Position numbers and translations under genes: made by a program
The notes under the pieces: model-generated
The model's input: the letters and a program-made list of their open reading frames with translations, nothing else
Database searches by the model: none
Told to the model about the DNA's origin: nothing
Source of the DNA: Venatoribacter pacificus
GTDB lineage: Bacteria; Pseudomonadota; Gammaproteobacteria; Pseudomonadales; Oceanobacteraceae
Assembly: GCF_025318105.1 (NCBI RefSeq)
Contig: NZ_JAOANI010000005.1
Span: 29,123-93,122 of the forward strand
DNA: 64,000 bases
Direction of reading: 5' to 3'
In this document: positions 26,086-36,000 of the stretch, piece after piece
Position numbering within the stretch: position 1 is the first letter of the stretch
Layout: each line of letters begins with the position of its first letter

Positions 26086-26798
26086 AATCTGTGAATATTT
26101 TTCCAGGTTTTCAGCACGCCATCATTAAATGACACCGCTTTGCGCGGTAAGCTGAGGAGATTCTGATCCGGCAATGCCAGGCCCTTCACCGTAGTGGTGC
26201 CGACGCGATATCCGGCCTTGTCTGCCTGCTGCCCGACCTCTTCGCTGAAACTGCCATAAGGGTAACAGATATGATCAACGGTACCGCCGAGAAGCTCTTC
26301 TAGATCGTTTTTACTTTGTTGTAATTCCTGCAAGCAGGAATCTGCACTCAGCTGAGCCAGTCTTGGATGGGTGACACTGTGGCTGCCGATTTCAATACCA
26401 TTGGCATACACCTCCCGAATCTGTTCACGACTCATTAATGCCTGCGGCTGATGGCCATCGTCTTTCAGCCATTCCGATCGTCCTGACAGCTTACCGGATA
26501 CGATATAAACCATGGCAGGAAGCTGGTATTTTTTCAGCACCGGGTACGCATACTGGTAAAAATTCTCGTAGCCGTCATCAAAGGTAATGGCGACACAACG
26601 CTCAGGGTATTCCCCTTCACCACTAAGAAAACGCGAAACTTCACTCATCGGAATAACATGTTGCCCGGTCAGTTTCAGCATCAGCATCTGTCGGGTAAAA
26701 CGCTTATGGTGACAATAATTTGCCTTCAGTGTTTTGATGTTTCTGAAGTCACCCACCTGGTGGTACATCAGGATGGCCAGTTTTCTGTTTGCCGACAT
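26082..26798 (-). CDS. polysaccharide deacetylase (NodB homology domain)
   Basis: This 238-residue carbohydrate esterase family 4 protein removes N- or O-acetyl groups from a glycan. The catalytic base and metal ligand are Asp74-Asp75 in ITFDDGYENF, and the metal-binding histidines are His140 and His144 in SHSVTHPRL. I see no signal peptide, so it may act in the cytoplasm on a lipid-linked sugar, as deacetylases in LPS-core loci do. It sits in a minus-strand operon with tight junctions: 2 bp after the small glycosyltransferase gene and ATGA overlap with the GT52-like gene. Confidence 0.88.
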   Translation of the reverse strand: MSANRKLAILMYHQVGDFRNIKTLKANYCHHKRFTRQMLMLKLTGQHVIPMSEVSRFLSGEGEYPERCVAITFDDGYENFYQYAYPVLKKYQLPAMVYIVSGKLSGRSEWLKDDGHQPQALMSREQIREVYANGIEIGSHSVTHPRLAQLSADSCLQELQQSKNDLEELLGGTVDHICYPYGSFSEEVGQQADKAGYRVGTTTVKGLALPDQNLLSLPRKAVSFNDGVLKTWKNIHRL

Positions 26799-26800
26799 TT

Positions 26801-27457
26801 CTACAGCCCTCCCAGATAATAAAACAGACCATAAAGGGCAAAGTTCACCAACAGCAGAAGCAGATTGCGGATTTTTTTCTGGCGCTTACGGCTGACCGCT
26901 TTGTTGTCTTCATTGCGGCGACTGGCCTGAAAATGCTCGATATAGGATTTCACATTATCTTTGTCGAAAATTTTGACGTATTCGACCGGCAGGTTAAAGA
27001 ATATCGCGGAATGGGGCTCATCGTAGGCTAGCTGAAAGCTATCCTGATCACAGTAATGATCATTCAGCGCCTGCTTGGCAATCCACTTATCAAGAAACTC
27101 CAGCGTAGCCGATGTATTGCGCAGAAAAATGGTTCCGGTGCGGATGCTGTGTGACGCGCGCTTACCGCCCTGCTCATTAAAGTGAATACCAATATCACCT
27201 TCAAAATCATCAAAGCCGGTAATTTCCCGCCGCACAAAAGCATCGGCATCAATGTACAGAACATCACGCTCAGGGTTATCCAGTAAACACTGGCGCAGCA
27301 CCTGTGGCTTAAGACCTGTGGTTGCTTCCCAGCAACTTTGTGGCTCAACCGGAGTGAACTGATAGTCCATCGAGAAACTTTTCAGAGATATTTCCAGACG
27401 TTCAATGTCGTCGCGATAGCTCTCGGTGTAAAAACCACATACAAGCAGTTTACTCAC
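26801..27457 (-). CDS. small putative nucleotide-diphospho-sugar transferase
   Basis: This 218-residue protein has a GT-A-like fold signature: an N-terminal VCGFYTESY, a long Rossmann-like region and the DxD motif in VLYIDADAFVRR (about 66-77). A downstream CDQDSFQLAY is similar to the DQ motif of the PF03407/GT77-like group. The C-terminus has a basic patch followed by a hydrophobic segment (LLLLLVNFALYGLFYYLGG), suggesting it is anchored to the inner membrane. It overlaps waaC by 8 nt. Sugar and acceptor are unknown. Confidence 0.7.
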   Translation of the reverse strand: MSKLLVCGFYTESYRDDIERLEISLKSFSMDYQFTPVEPQSCWEATTGLKPQVLRQCLLDNPERDVLYIDADAFVRREITGFDDFEGDIGIHFNEQGGKRASHSIRTGTIFLRNTSATLEFLDKWIAKQALNDHYCDQDSFQLAYDEPHSAIFFNLPVEYVKIFDKDNVKSYIEHFQASRRNEDNKAVSRKRQKKIRNLLLLLVNFALYGLFYYLGGL

Positions 27458-28475
27458 AATGTTTACCTGCTAATTTCCTGACAGTATCCCTGACGCTGGT
27501 CGCATTTAACTCCGCATAACAGGGCGGTGATTCATCATTCAAAGGACATGTTTTTTTCAGACAGGGGGAGCATGAATACGAAGAAGCCAGATTAATTACC
27601 CGCTTACCATGCGCAGCGGTTAAAGCCACGCTGGTGCTGCCAAATACAGAAACGGTAGGCACGCCACAGGCAGCCGCAATATGCATCAGGCCGGTATCAA
27701 CACCAACAGCTGCAGCACAACGACTGATAATCCCGGATAATTGCCACAGCGACAGTTTTGGCAGTACAACGCCCCACTGAGCTGCGGCGGTCAGGCGCTC
27801 TGCCCGTTGTCTTTCCTGCTCACTTCCCCAGGGGAGCAACACCATCTGCTGTTCCTGTTTTGCCAGAGTCAGAAGATCAATCCAGTTCGCTTCAGGCCAG
27901 TGTTTGGACGCCCAGGTCGTTCCGTGAAAGCAGATCCAGGCACCGGTATATTCAGGAAAGGCATTATCCAGTGTGTGACTGTGAATACCAAAGTCGGGTT
28001 CCCCCTGATACTGGTACCCCAGCGCCTGGGCGAACAATTTACGCACCCGCTCCACGGCATTCATATCGCGCGGTACGTTATAGCCCTCGCGGTAAAATAA
28101 GCGTGTTTCAGAGTCTGTAGCTGAATTTTTGTCGAGTCCAACGACCGGACTGCCGCTAAGCCAGCCCACCCGTGCCGATTTAATCCGGCCCTGAGCATCA
28201 ATCACCAGATCATACTTTTCGCGCCGCAGCGCTTTATAAAAAGCAAACTGTTCGCGCAGAGTCTGTATCGACCAGCGATTTTTTTTCCAGCGTAAGCGCG
28301 GATGTCCGATAACCTGCCTGACAGACGGATGCAAACGGGCAACATCCATAAAAGGCTGTTCACACAGCCAGTCAAAACAGATATCGGGGTCGGCCTGCAG
28401 TGCGTCACTCACCGCCGGCAAGGTGTGCAAGATGTCGCCTAAAGCAGACATCTTAATGATAAGAATTCGTTTCAT
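27450..28475 (-). CDS. waaC: lipopolysaccharide heptosyltransferase I
   Basis: This 341-residue GT9 enzyme adds the first L-glycero-D-manno-heptose to Kdo of the LPS inner core. It has the N-terminal acceptor-binding segment IKMSALGDILHTLPA. The WaaC-type motif HGTTWASKHWPE and the ADP-heptose-binding segment VGVDTGLMHIAAACGVPTVSVFG follow. It is first in the minus-strand glycan operon (waaC, GT, deacetylase, GT52-like). Its presence argues that at least this half of the locus builds LPS core. The Pil-Chp operon is on the same strand immediately upstream, ending 52 bp before the ATG. Confidence 0.92.
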   Translation of the reverse strand: MKRILIIKMSALGDILHTLPAVSDALQADPDICFDWLCEQPFMDVARLHPSVRQVIGHPRLRWKKNRWSIQTLREQFAFYKALRREKYDLVIDAQGRIKSARVGWLSGSPVVGLDKNSATDSETRLFYREGYNVPRDMNAVERVRKLFAQALGYQYQGEPDFGIHSHTLDNAFPEYTGAWICFHGTTWASKHWPEANWIDLLTLAKQEQQMVLLPWGSEQERQRAERLTAAAQWGVVLPKLSLWQLSGIISRCAAAVGVDTGLMHIAAACGVPTVSVFGSTSVALTAAHGKRVINLASSYSCSPCLKKTCPLNDESPPCYAELNATSVRDTVRKLAGKHCE

Positions 28476-28526
28476 AGAACCGCGCGTTCGTAAGCTGCCG
28501 TTACGAATATAAAGAAATGGCGTAGG

Positions 28527-29000
28527 TCAGATATGACGTAACAAAGATTGCTCAACCAATTCCAGGTCAGGAATCATTGCGGCATCCTGGCCAATGCTGA
28601 CCGCACTCTGATCATAGTCGCCCATATGCATGGCTTCTACTTCCTGAATTTCGCTTTCGCGGATATGCACCAGGCTTGGAATACCCTGAACCAGCAGCGC
28701 ATAAAATGGCATCTGCGGGTGAGCACCCACACCGTTCACAATGGCGAAGCGGGCATTAGGGTTAGGAGCCGGAGCTGGCTGACGGTTAAGCATTTCGTAG
28801 CACAGTACCGGCACCGGTGTGCCGCGCCAGTCGATGCGGCCAAGAATCCAGTCAACGCTGGACGCCGTGGTCAGCAGATGGGAAAACGGAATAATCTCAG
28901 CAACTGAAACGTTAGGCAGCAGCAGGTTTCTGTCCTTCAGTGGAATCAACAGGCAGTCGATCTGATCCGGAGTATCGGTTTTAGTGATGGATTGGCTCAT
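28527..29000 (-). CDS. chpC: CheW-like adaptor ChpC
   Basis: This 157-residue CheW-domain protein is the last gene of the pil-chp cluster. CheW-like features are CLLIPLKDRNLLLPNVSVAE near the start and the VDWILGRIDWRGTPVPVL strand set. In P. aeruginosa, ChpC is a secondary adaptor linking receptors to ChpA. It overlaps chpB by 20 nt. The chpD/chpE genes found after chpC in P. aeruginosa are absent; waaC follows instead. Confidence 0.88.
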   Translation of the reverse strand: MSQSITKTDTPDQIDCLLIPLKDRNLLLPNVSVAEIIPFSHLLTTASSVDWILGRIDWRGTPVPVLCYEMLNRQPAPAPNPNARFAIVNGVGAHPQMPFYALLVQGIPSLVHIRESEIQEVEAMHMGDYDQSAVSIGQDAAMIPDLELVEQSLLRHI

Positions 29001-30021
29001 GAATATTTATCCCGCTGTGTTTAACGCAATTCACCAGCTGCAGTGCCAGCTGGTAAGGGTCACCGATGTAATTGACGCGATTGGTTTCGATCGCACTTTC
29101 CGGCATTGAAGCATTGGCGCAGCTCTGCGGCGTTTGCGCCCAAACCGGTACTTGACTGTTACTCAGGCTCATCACGGCTTCCGAGCCATCATTACCCATA
29201 CCACTGAACAAAATATAACCGGCCCGCTGGCCGTAGTATTCGTTCACATTCAGGATCACCTGATCTATAGACGGGCCATAAGGTCCGGGCCAGGCACGTT
29301 CAAGACTGCGCGGTAGGCCATCACCATCAAAGCGGAATTCATCAGTGATCGGAGCGACCAGAACTTCTCCGCAGTTCAGTACTTCGCCGGCAACGAAATT
29401 TTTAAGCTCGTACTCAGCATGGCGGCCAATGGTTTTGCATAAGGTTTCTTCAAAACGCGGATCAATGTGCTGCGCATAAATAAAAGCAATCGGCAGACCA
29501 CCAGGCAAAGCATCAAGAAAATCTTTTACCGCACCGGGCCCACCCAATGATGCACCCAGCACCCAGACCTGAGCCGCGGCTTTACCGCTGAAATTCTGAT
29601 TAGCAAAGATACCGGGAAGTGGAATACGCGGAGAAGTCGTAGGAACATTAAGCCGGTCCAGTACCGCGACATCTTCGGCCACCACCGGTGTAACTTTGAT
29701 AATTTCGCGCATTTTACCGTACAGGCGTTTTTCCCATTTGGGAAATGTCGTGCAGGTTTTTTGCGGAGCTTTTTCCAGCCCCAGCAATACCGGCACATCA
29801 CCGTCCAGTAACTGTTCCAGCCATTGCATATTTTCTTCGTCGTCTTCCTGACGAATATCGACCAGCCAGGCATCCAGTTGCAGTTCACTCTGATCCAGCA
29901 GCACAAAGCGCTGCGGATCAGTGTTAATCACCACATCAAAGCCGAAATGAATCAATGCGGATTTGAGCAGATGCTGCTGCAGCCGGTCGTCGGCCAGGAT
30001 CCCTACCCTGGGCAAGGCCAT
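28981..30021 (-). CDS. chpB: chemotaxis methylesterase ChpB
   Basis: This 346-residue CheB-type protein removes methyl groups from the PilJ receptor. The C-terminal methylesterase domain shows the catalytic Ser in GASLGGPGAV, His in YAQHIDPRFEE and Asp in SGMGNDGSEAV. The N-terminal receiver-like domain is degenerate, with few of the usual acidic-pocket residues apart from LVDIRQ, so phospho-control may be lost. ATG 30021 lies one base after the chpA stop with AGGAAA upstream; an in-frame GTG at 30036 would overlap chpA. Confidence 0.9.
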   Translation of the reverse strand: MALPRVGILADDRLQQHLLKSALIHFGFDVVINTDPQRFVLLDQSELQLDAWLVDIRQEDDEENMQWLEQLLDGDVPVLLGLEKAPQKTCTTFPKWEKRLYGKMREIIKVTPVVAEDVAVLDRLNVPTTSPRIPLPGIFANQNFSGKAAAQVWVLGASLGGPGAVKDFLDALPGGLPIAFIYAQHIDPRFEETLCKTIGRHAEYELKNFVAGEVLNCGEVLVAPITDEFRFDGDGLPRSLERAWPGPYGPSIDQVILNVNEYYGQRAGYILFSGMGNDGSEAVMSLSNSQVPVWAQTPQSCANASMPESAIETNRVNYIGDPYQLALQLVNCVKHSGINIHEPIHH

Positions 30022-30022
30022 G

Positions 30023-33000
30023 TCAGTTTTCCTCACGCCCCAGCAGACGGTTCATGGTGCCGAGCAGCAAGTCTTCCTGGAACGGTTTACCCAGATATTC
30101 GTTCACACCAATCGACATCGCCCGGTCACGGTGTTTGTCACCGGTGCGCGAGGTGATCATGATGATCGGGATATCTTTCAGGCGCGAATCGTGACGCACC
30201 AGCGAGGCAACCTCAAAGCCGTCCATACGCGGCATTTCGATATCCAGCAGCATCAGATCGGGCTTGTGATCCTGCAATGTTGCCATGGCGTCCACACCGT
30301 CTTTCGCGGTGAACACTTCCATGCCGTTACGTTCCAGCAAACGGGTGGTTACCTTACGTACCGTCACCGAGTCATCGACCACCAGAATTCGTGGCAGACG
30401 GTTTTCCAGTTCGTGGCGGCGTTCGGCGGCCTGACTGTCGAGCAGTTTCGCCTGCTGATATTCCAGACTCGCCTGGGTACGGATCATCGCCGGTAAATCA
30501 AGAATGATGACCACGCTACCATCACCCAGAATGGTACCGCCGGAAACACCCATTACGCTGGCAAACTGCGGACCAAGAGTTTTTACCACAATCTCGCGCG
30601 AGCCGAGCAGCGAGTCCACCTGCAATGCAAACGGAATAGCACCACGGATCAGCAGTACCGGCAATGGCATATGCTGAGCACTGAATTTCGGCTGCGCTTC
30701 GTTTTCCAGCATCACGCCAAGATACTCGATACGGTAATCGGTACCGGCATAATGATATTTACGCTCGGCCTGAGGTTGATCGTACAACGACTGCAGCTGC
30801 GCTACCGGGGCACGCACAATACCCTGAATGTTATTCAGCGGTACGGCATACAGATCGTCACCGACACGCACCATCAGGGCACGGTTAACCGATACCGTGA
30901 ACGGCAGACGGATAACAAAGCGGGTACCGGCACCAGCTTCTGACTGAATTTCAACGCTGCCGCCCATCTGTTTGATTTCGCTGGACACAACGTCCATGCC
31001 TACACCACGGCCAGAAATCTGCGTCACCGCTTCTGCTGTAGAGAAACCCGCCTGCAGAATAAACTGCATGATTTCCTGATCCGACAGATTGGCATCCGGA
31101 TCCATCAGTCCGCGTTCGATCGCTTTGCGCTTAACCGCCTCGAGATTCACCCCGCGGCCGTCATCACTCATGGTCAGAACCACGTCGCCGCCATCGCGGC
31201 TGATATCCAGTTCGATACTGCCGATATCGGGCTTGCCCGCAGCAGCACGCAGCGCCGGATTTTCAATACCGTGGTCAACCGCGTTACGCACCATGTGCTC
31301 CAGCGGAGAGATCATGCGTTCAAGAATGGTACGGTCCATCTCGCCATCGGCGTTATAAACCCGCAGTTCGACCTGCTTATCCAGTTCCAGGCTGACCTGA
31401 CGCACAATACGGCGCAGACGCGGCACCAGGCGCTGGAATGGCACCATGCGGGTCTTCATCAGACCTTCCTGCAACTCGGTGTTTACCCGGCTCTGTTGCA
31501 GCAACAGGGTTTCCGCGTCACGGGTTTTATGGCTCAGGGTTTCTTTCAGGTCGAGCAAATCCGATGCAGATTCCACCAGCGCGCGCGATAACTGCTGCAT
31601 CGCCGAGTAGCGGTCCATCTCCAGCGGATCAAAGTCTTCATAGTCCGGGCCCTGACGTTCCTGTCGGAAAATAACCTGAGCCTCGGTTTCCATATCCAGA
31701 CGACGCAGCTGATCGCGTAAACGATCCAGCGTCATATCCATTTCTTCAAGGGTATGGGAGAAGTCGGTCACCTGTTGTTCCAGACGGCCACGACCAATAG
31801 AGGTCTCACCGGCCAGGTTAACCAGGTTGTCCAACAAGTCGGCGGATACTTTAACCAGTTCCTGCGGTGCTTTCCGCGCGGCCTGTTGTGCAGCGGCTTT
31901 ATCCTGTTTCGGTGCATCCGGTACAGCACGGCGCAGCGGCACAACATTAGAGGCCGGATCAGAAACCGGTTGCTCTGCAACGTCGGAAGACTGTGCAGCG
32001 CTTGGTTTTTCTTCGCCCTGCTCTTCTTCTGGTGCTGGCTCGTTGATTTCAGCGGCGGCTGAATCAGGTTCAGCATCAATCGTCAGTGGCTCAATGGTCA
32101 GGGATTTCTCACCCAGAACCACCAATCCATCCGACGCCAGCATGACCTCCACGGCATCGAGTTGGTTAATCAGCTCATCCTGACGCTGATAAGCAGACTG
32201 GAAGAAGGCCGCTGAGCGGTCAATATGACCCTGCTGCGCTTTAAGGATATTGGCCTCAAACGTATGAGCAAGGTCACCAATTTCGGTCAGACCCGCGAGG
32301 CGTGCGCCACCTTTCAGGGTGTGCAGCACACGTTGAGCTTCTTCGGCACCGGCGGTATTAGCCGGTTCCTGTTCCCAATCGTGCAAGGCGCGATCCAGAG
32401 CTTCCTGCAGCTCGTGGGCTTCTTCGAGGAAGATTTCCAGAATTTCCCGGTCCGACTCATCCAGAGTTTCGGCCTGCACCGCCGGTAACGGTGGTTGCTC
32501 GGCAAATTCGCTTTCGTCGTCCAGGTCGCAGTCTTCTTCGTTCAGTTCTTCCGGCAATTCACCACAGGCACCGCCTTTCAGATACTGACGAATTTCGGCC
32601 ATCATGCTGTCAGCTGCGGCCGGGCGTACACCTTCACGCACGGCATCCAGCTGTGTACCCAGCTCATCATGAGCGCGCTCAAGCAGATCAAAGATCTGCA
32701 TCTGCACAGCCAGGCGACCATCGTTGATATTTTCGTACAGCGTTTCCAGCTCGTGACAGAGATCGGCCACTTCTGACAACTCGGCCATCCGTGCGCCACC
32801 CTTCAGGGTGTGCAGTTCACGCTGCAACTGGGCAACGTGTAGCAGGTTATCCGGGTGCTGACGCCAGCGTTGAATTGCAGTTTCAACGGATTCGGTAATT
32901 TCCTGAGCTTCTTCCAGGAAGATTTCCAGAATCTCGTCTTCGTCACCATCTTCTACCGCCGGCAGAGGCAGCATGTCCATCTCGCTGTGCGCTTCGTTCT

Positions 33001-36000
33001 GCGCTGGCGACGGAACAACAGGCTCCACGTCCAATTCGGCTTGTGGCACATCGTCTTCCTGAGCGCTGTAGTCTTCAGACAGAACCGACAGCACATCATC
33101 ATCGCCGTCAACGTCATAAGAGACATCAGCCAGGCCGATATCATCTTCATCGTCGTCAGTGACCACATCGTCCAGCTGTAATACCGGCAGCTCATCGCCC
33201 ATGTCCGCTAGCGGGAATTGCCAGTTGCGGATACGCATCAGCAATTCATCCGGGCTCTGGGTTTCCTGACCGGCAGCCAGGCAGTCCATCATTGCCAGCA
33301 CAGCCTCGTGAGCTTCTGAGGCAAGTGCCAGTAACTCTTCGGTCGGTGCAGCCTGCTCATTCTGAATGCGCAGATACAGATTGTTCAACGCATCAGCCAG
33401 CGCCTGAATGTGCGGTACTTCTGCTTCAGCGGCACCGGCACCGACTTCCTGCAAATCCCGAGTCAACGCCGTCAGAACACTGTCGTCGTGATCGTGGTGC
33501 CAACGATTCAGTAAGCGGTCGGCATCCAGCAGCGAATCCATTCCCTGGGCAAGGAACTGCGCGATCGCCTGCGGATTTGGTCCACGGCGGGAAGAGTCTT
33601 CAACCTGCAATGGTTCCAGCAGCTGTTTTTCCAGCTGATGCAAACGTTCAACGTACACATCAGCGCCAGCAATATGTTCAGCCTGCAACAGTTCACGGGT
33701 TTCCAGTGCTGAGGCAATCAGGCCGGAACCGGTGGCAATCAGACCGACCACATCGGCACTGTTATTAATCTGGTACGCACGCAGCTCTTTAACCAGACGC
33801 TCCAGCGGCGATGCAACATTGGCAATGGCGGTGATACCAGCCATATGAGCACTGCCTTTCAGCGTGTGCAGCGCACGTTGCAGCTGGTCACTGAGACCAT
33901 TGATATAGTCTTCGGCATACGACTCCTGCACGAACTCATCCAGTGTTACCAGGTGAGAACGGGCTTCGCCTTCAAACACTTCCAGCAGAGCGTCATCTTC
34001 GTCTTCATCGCTGCTGTCAGGCTCGGCAACCGCTTCCGCAGTAGCCACTTCCGTCGGTGCATCAGCGGCAAAAGGCGCAACGCTCTGACCACTGGCCAGC
34101 GCAGTGGCGTAATCCATCAGCGGTTGAATGTCGACAGAAGCCGGACGCTGCTGACGGAAATCATCAATCAGTAACGGCAGCTGACCGATCACATAGTCGA
34201 CCAGCGCAATCAGGTTGGTATTAATCTCGATGGTGTTATCGAGCACACGGTTAAACATGTTCTCGATGGACCAGGCTAGTTCGCCGATAAATTCGGCTTT
34301 GACCATACGGCCACTGCCTTTCAGAGTATGGAAAGCACGGCGAACGGTGCTCAGAGCCTCACTGTCATCCAGGTTGGATTTCAGCTGTGGCCAGAATTCG
34401 TTCAGTGTTTCGGTCACTTCTTCGGCTTCTTCGAGGAAGATCTCGATAATCTCATCATCAATCAGATCATCGTCATCGTCTGCAGCAGACGCTTGGTTAA
34501 GCGCTGCGCCCGGAACATTAACAGGCTCAGCTTGCGCTTCAATTTCTGGTTCAGATTCTGCTGCCGCATGGTCGGACGAAACCAATGCCTCTGATGCCGG
34601 GGCGTCGACAGACGGATGATCATCCGCCTGCTGTTCACGTAGATGATCAACCAGTTCATGCAGGTCGGCGGAATCATCTTCCGGCTGCAGATTGTCAAAA
34701 TCAAAACTGATACTGTCATCGGCAACAGTGTCGGGGCTGATCACGCCATCGTCTTCAGCACTCAGATCCAAAGCTTCCGCTTCAGGATCAAATCCGGACT
34801 CACCATCCGCCGTCAGATCCAGCTCGGCTTCTTCAAGCTGAACCACATCATGCCGCTCCGGTTCTGCGTGGACGATTTCTGCATCTTCGTCATCATCAAT
34901 AGCCAGCGCATCACCAAAAGAGGTGACTTCGACTTCCGGCAGATTTTCATCGCCGTCGAAGGAGATATCATCAAGGGAGTCGTGCAGTGATTCCGTCGCC
35001 GGCAGATCAACCAGGGCCGCTTCGGCTTTATCCAGCAACTCGGCACCGGCACTGCGCGGGTTTTCAGAGTAGCGTTCAATAAAGTACTCAACGCCGGTCA
35101 GAACATCAGCCAGAACATCGAGCACCGACCACTGCGGTTTAAGATTCTGATCAATTAACTGTGTCTGCACAAACGCGGCCGCACGGGAAAGAATTCCGGC
35201 AACCCGTGGCAGCGGGATCATGTTCAGCGAGCCTTCAATGGTGTGCAGCAGACCCGGCACTTCGTGCAGTTCTTCTACCGACCATTGCTTGGCAATGTAT
35301 TCAACGACGGCATCTTTTACCTGTTCGAGTACGTTACGCGCTTCACGCAAAACGGCTTTCTGCGCATCGGACAGCGTACTCTCGCTGCTGCGGGCGTTCA
35401 GATCACCTTCGCGCTGCATGCCACTTAACGTCGCTTCGACGTACAACAAAGCACCGGCCATATCGAGCAAATGACTGTCACTAACATCGCCGCTGTCGAT
35501 CAGACGCGCGACCAGACTTTGCTGTTCCTGCATGACTTTACGTGGCATGCCCAGACCCAGCATGCCCATGGTGTCGGCTACCTGTTTCAGGCTCGGAGAC
35601 ATTGCCTGCAGAGACTCGACGCGGTCATCGTCACTGCGCACCAGCAGGTCGAGACGGTCTTTAATCGCGGCAATTTCTTCAACCAGCGCACCCAGCACAT
35701 GGCCGACGGTATCGCGATCAGGACCGGATAATGCATCGCGTTCCTGCTGAATTTCGGCTTCGGTTGGCAGCGCCTGGCGCAGGCCAAACTGCTCCTGAAC
35801 CTGACGGATGGCTTCGCCACTTACGTCGGTACGGGCAACATAAAACAGCAGGTTTTTCAGCAGTTCATCCGATGGCGGCTGATTAATCGCCGCAGCACCT
35901 TCTTCAATCGCGGCTTTCAGCAGATGATCAAGCTGACGCAGTAACTGCTTGGCGCTGTTGGGGAAATGCTGTTGTTTAAGCAGCCATTCGCTAAAGGCCA

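Noticed and set aside
31438..35750. Many 60-150-codon plus-strand frames opposite chpA
   Set aside because: They are shadows of one long conserved gene and none has a motif or start signal.
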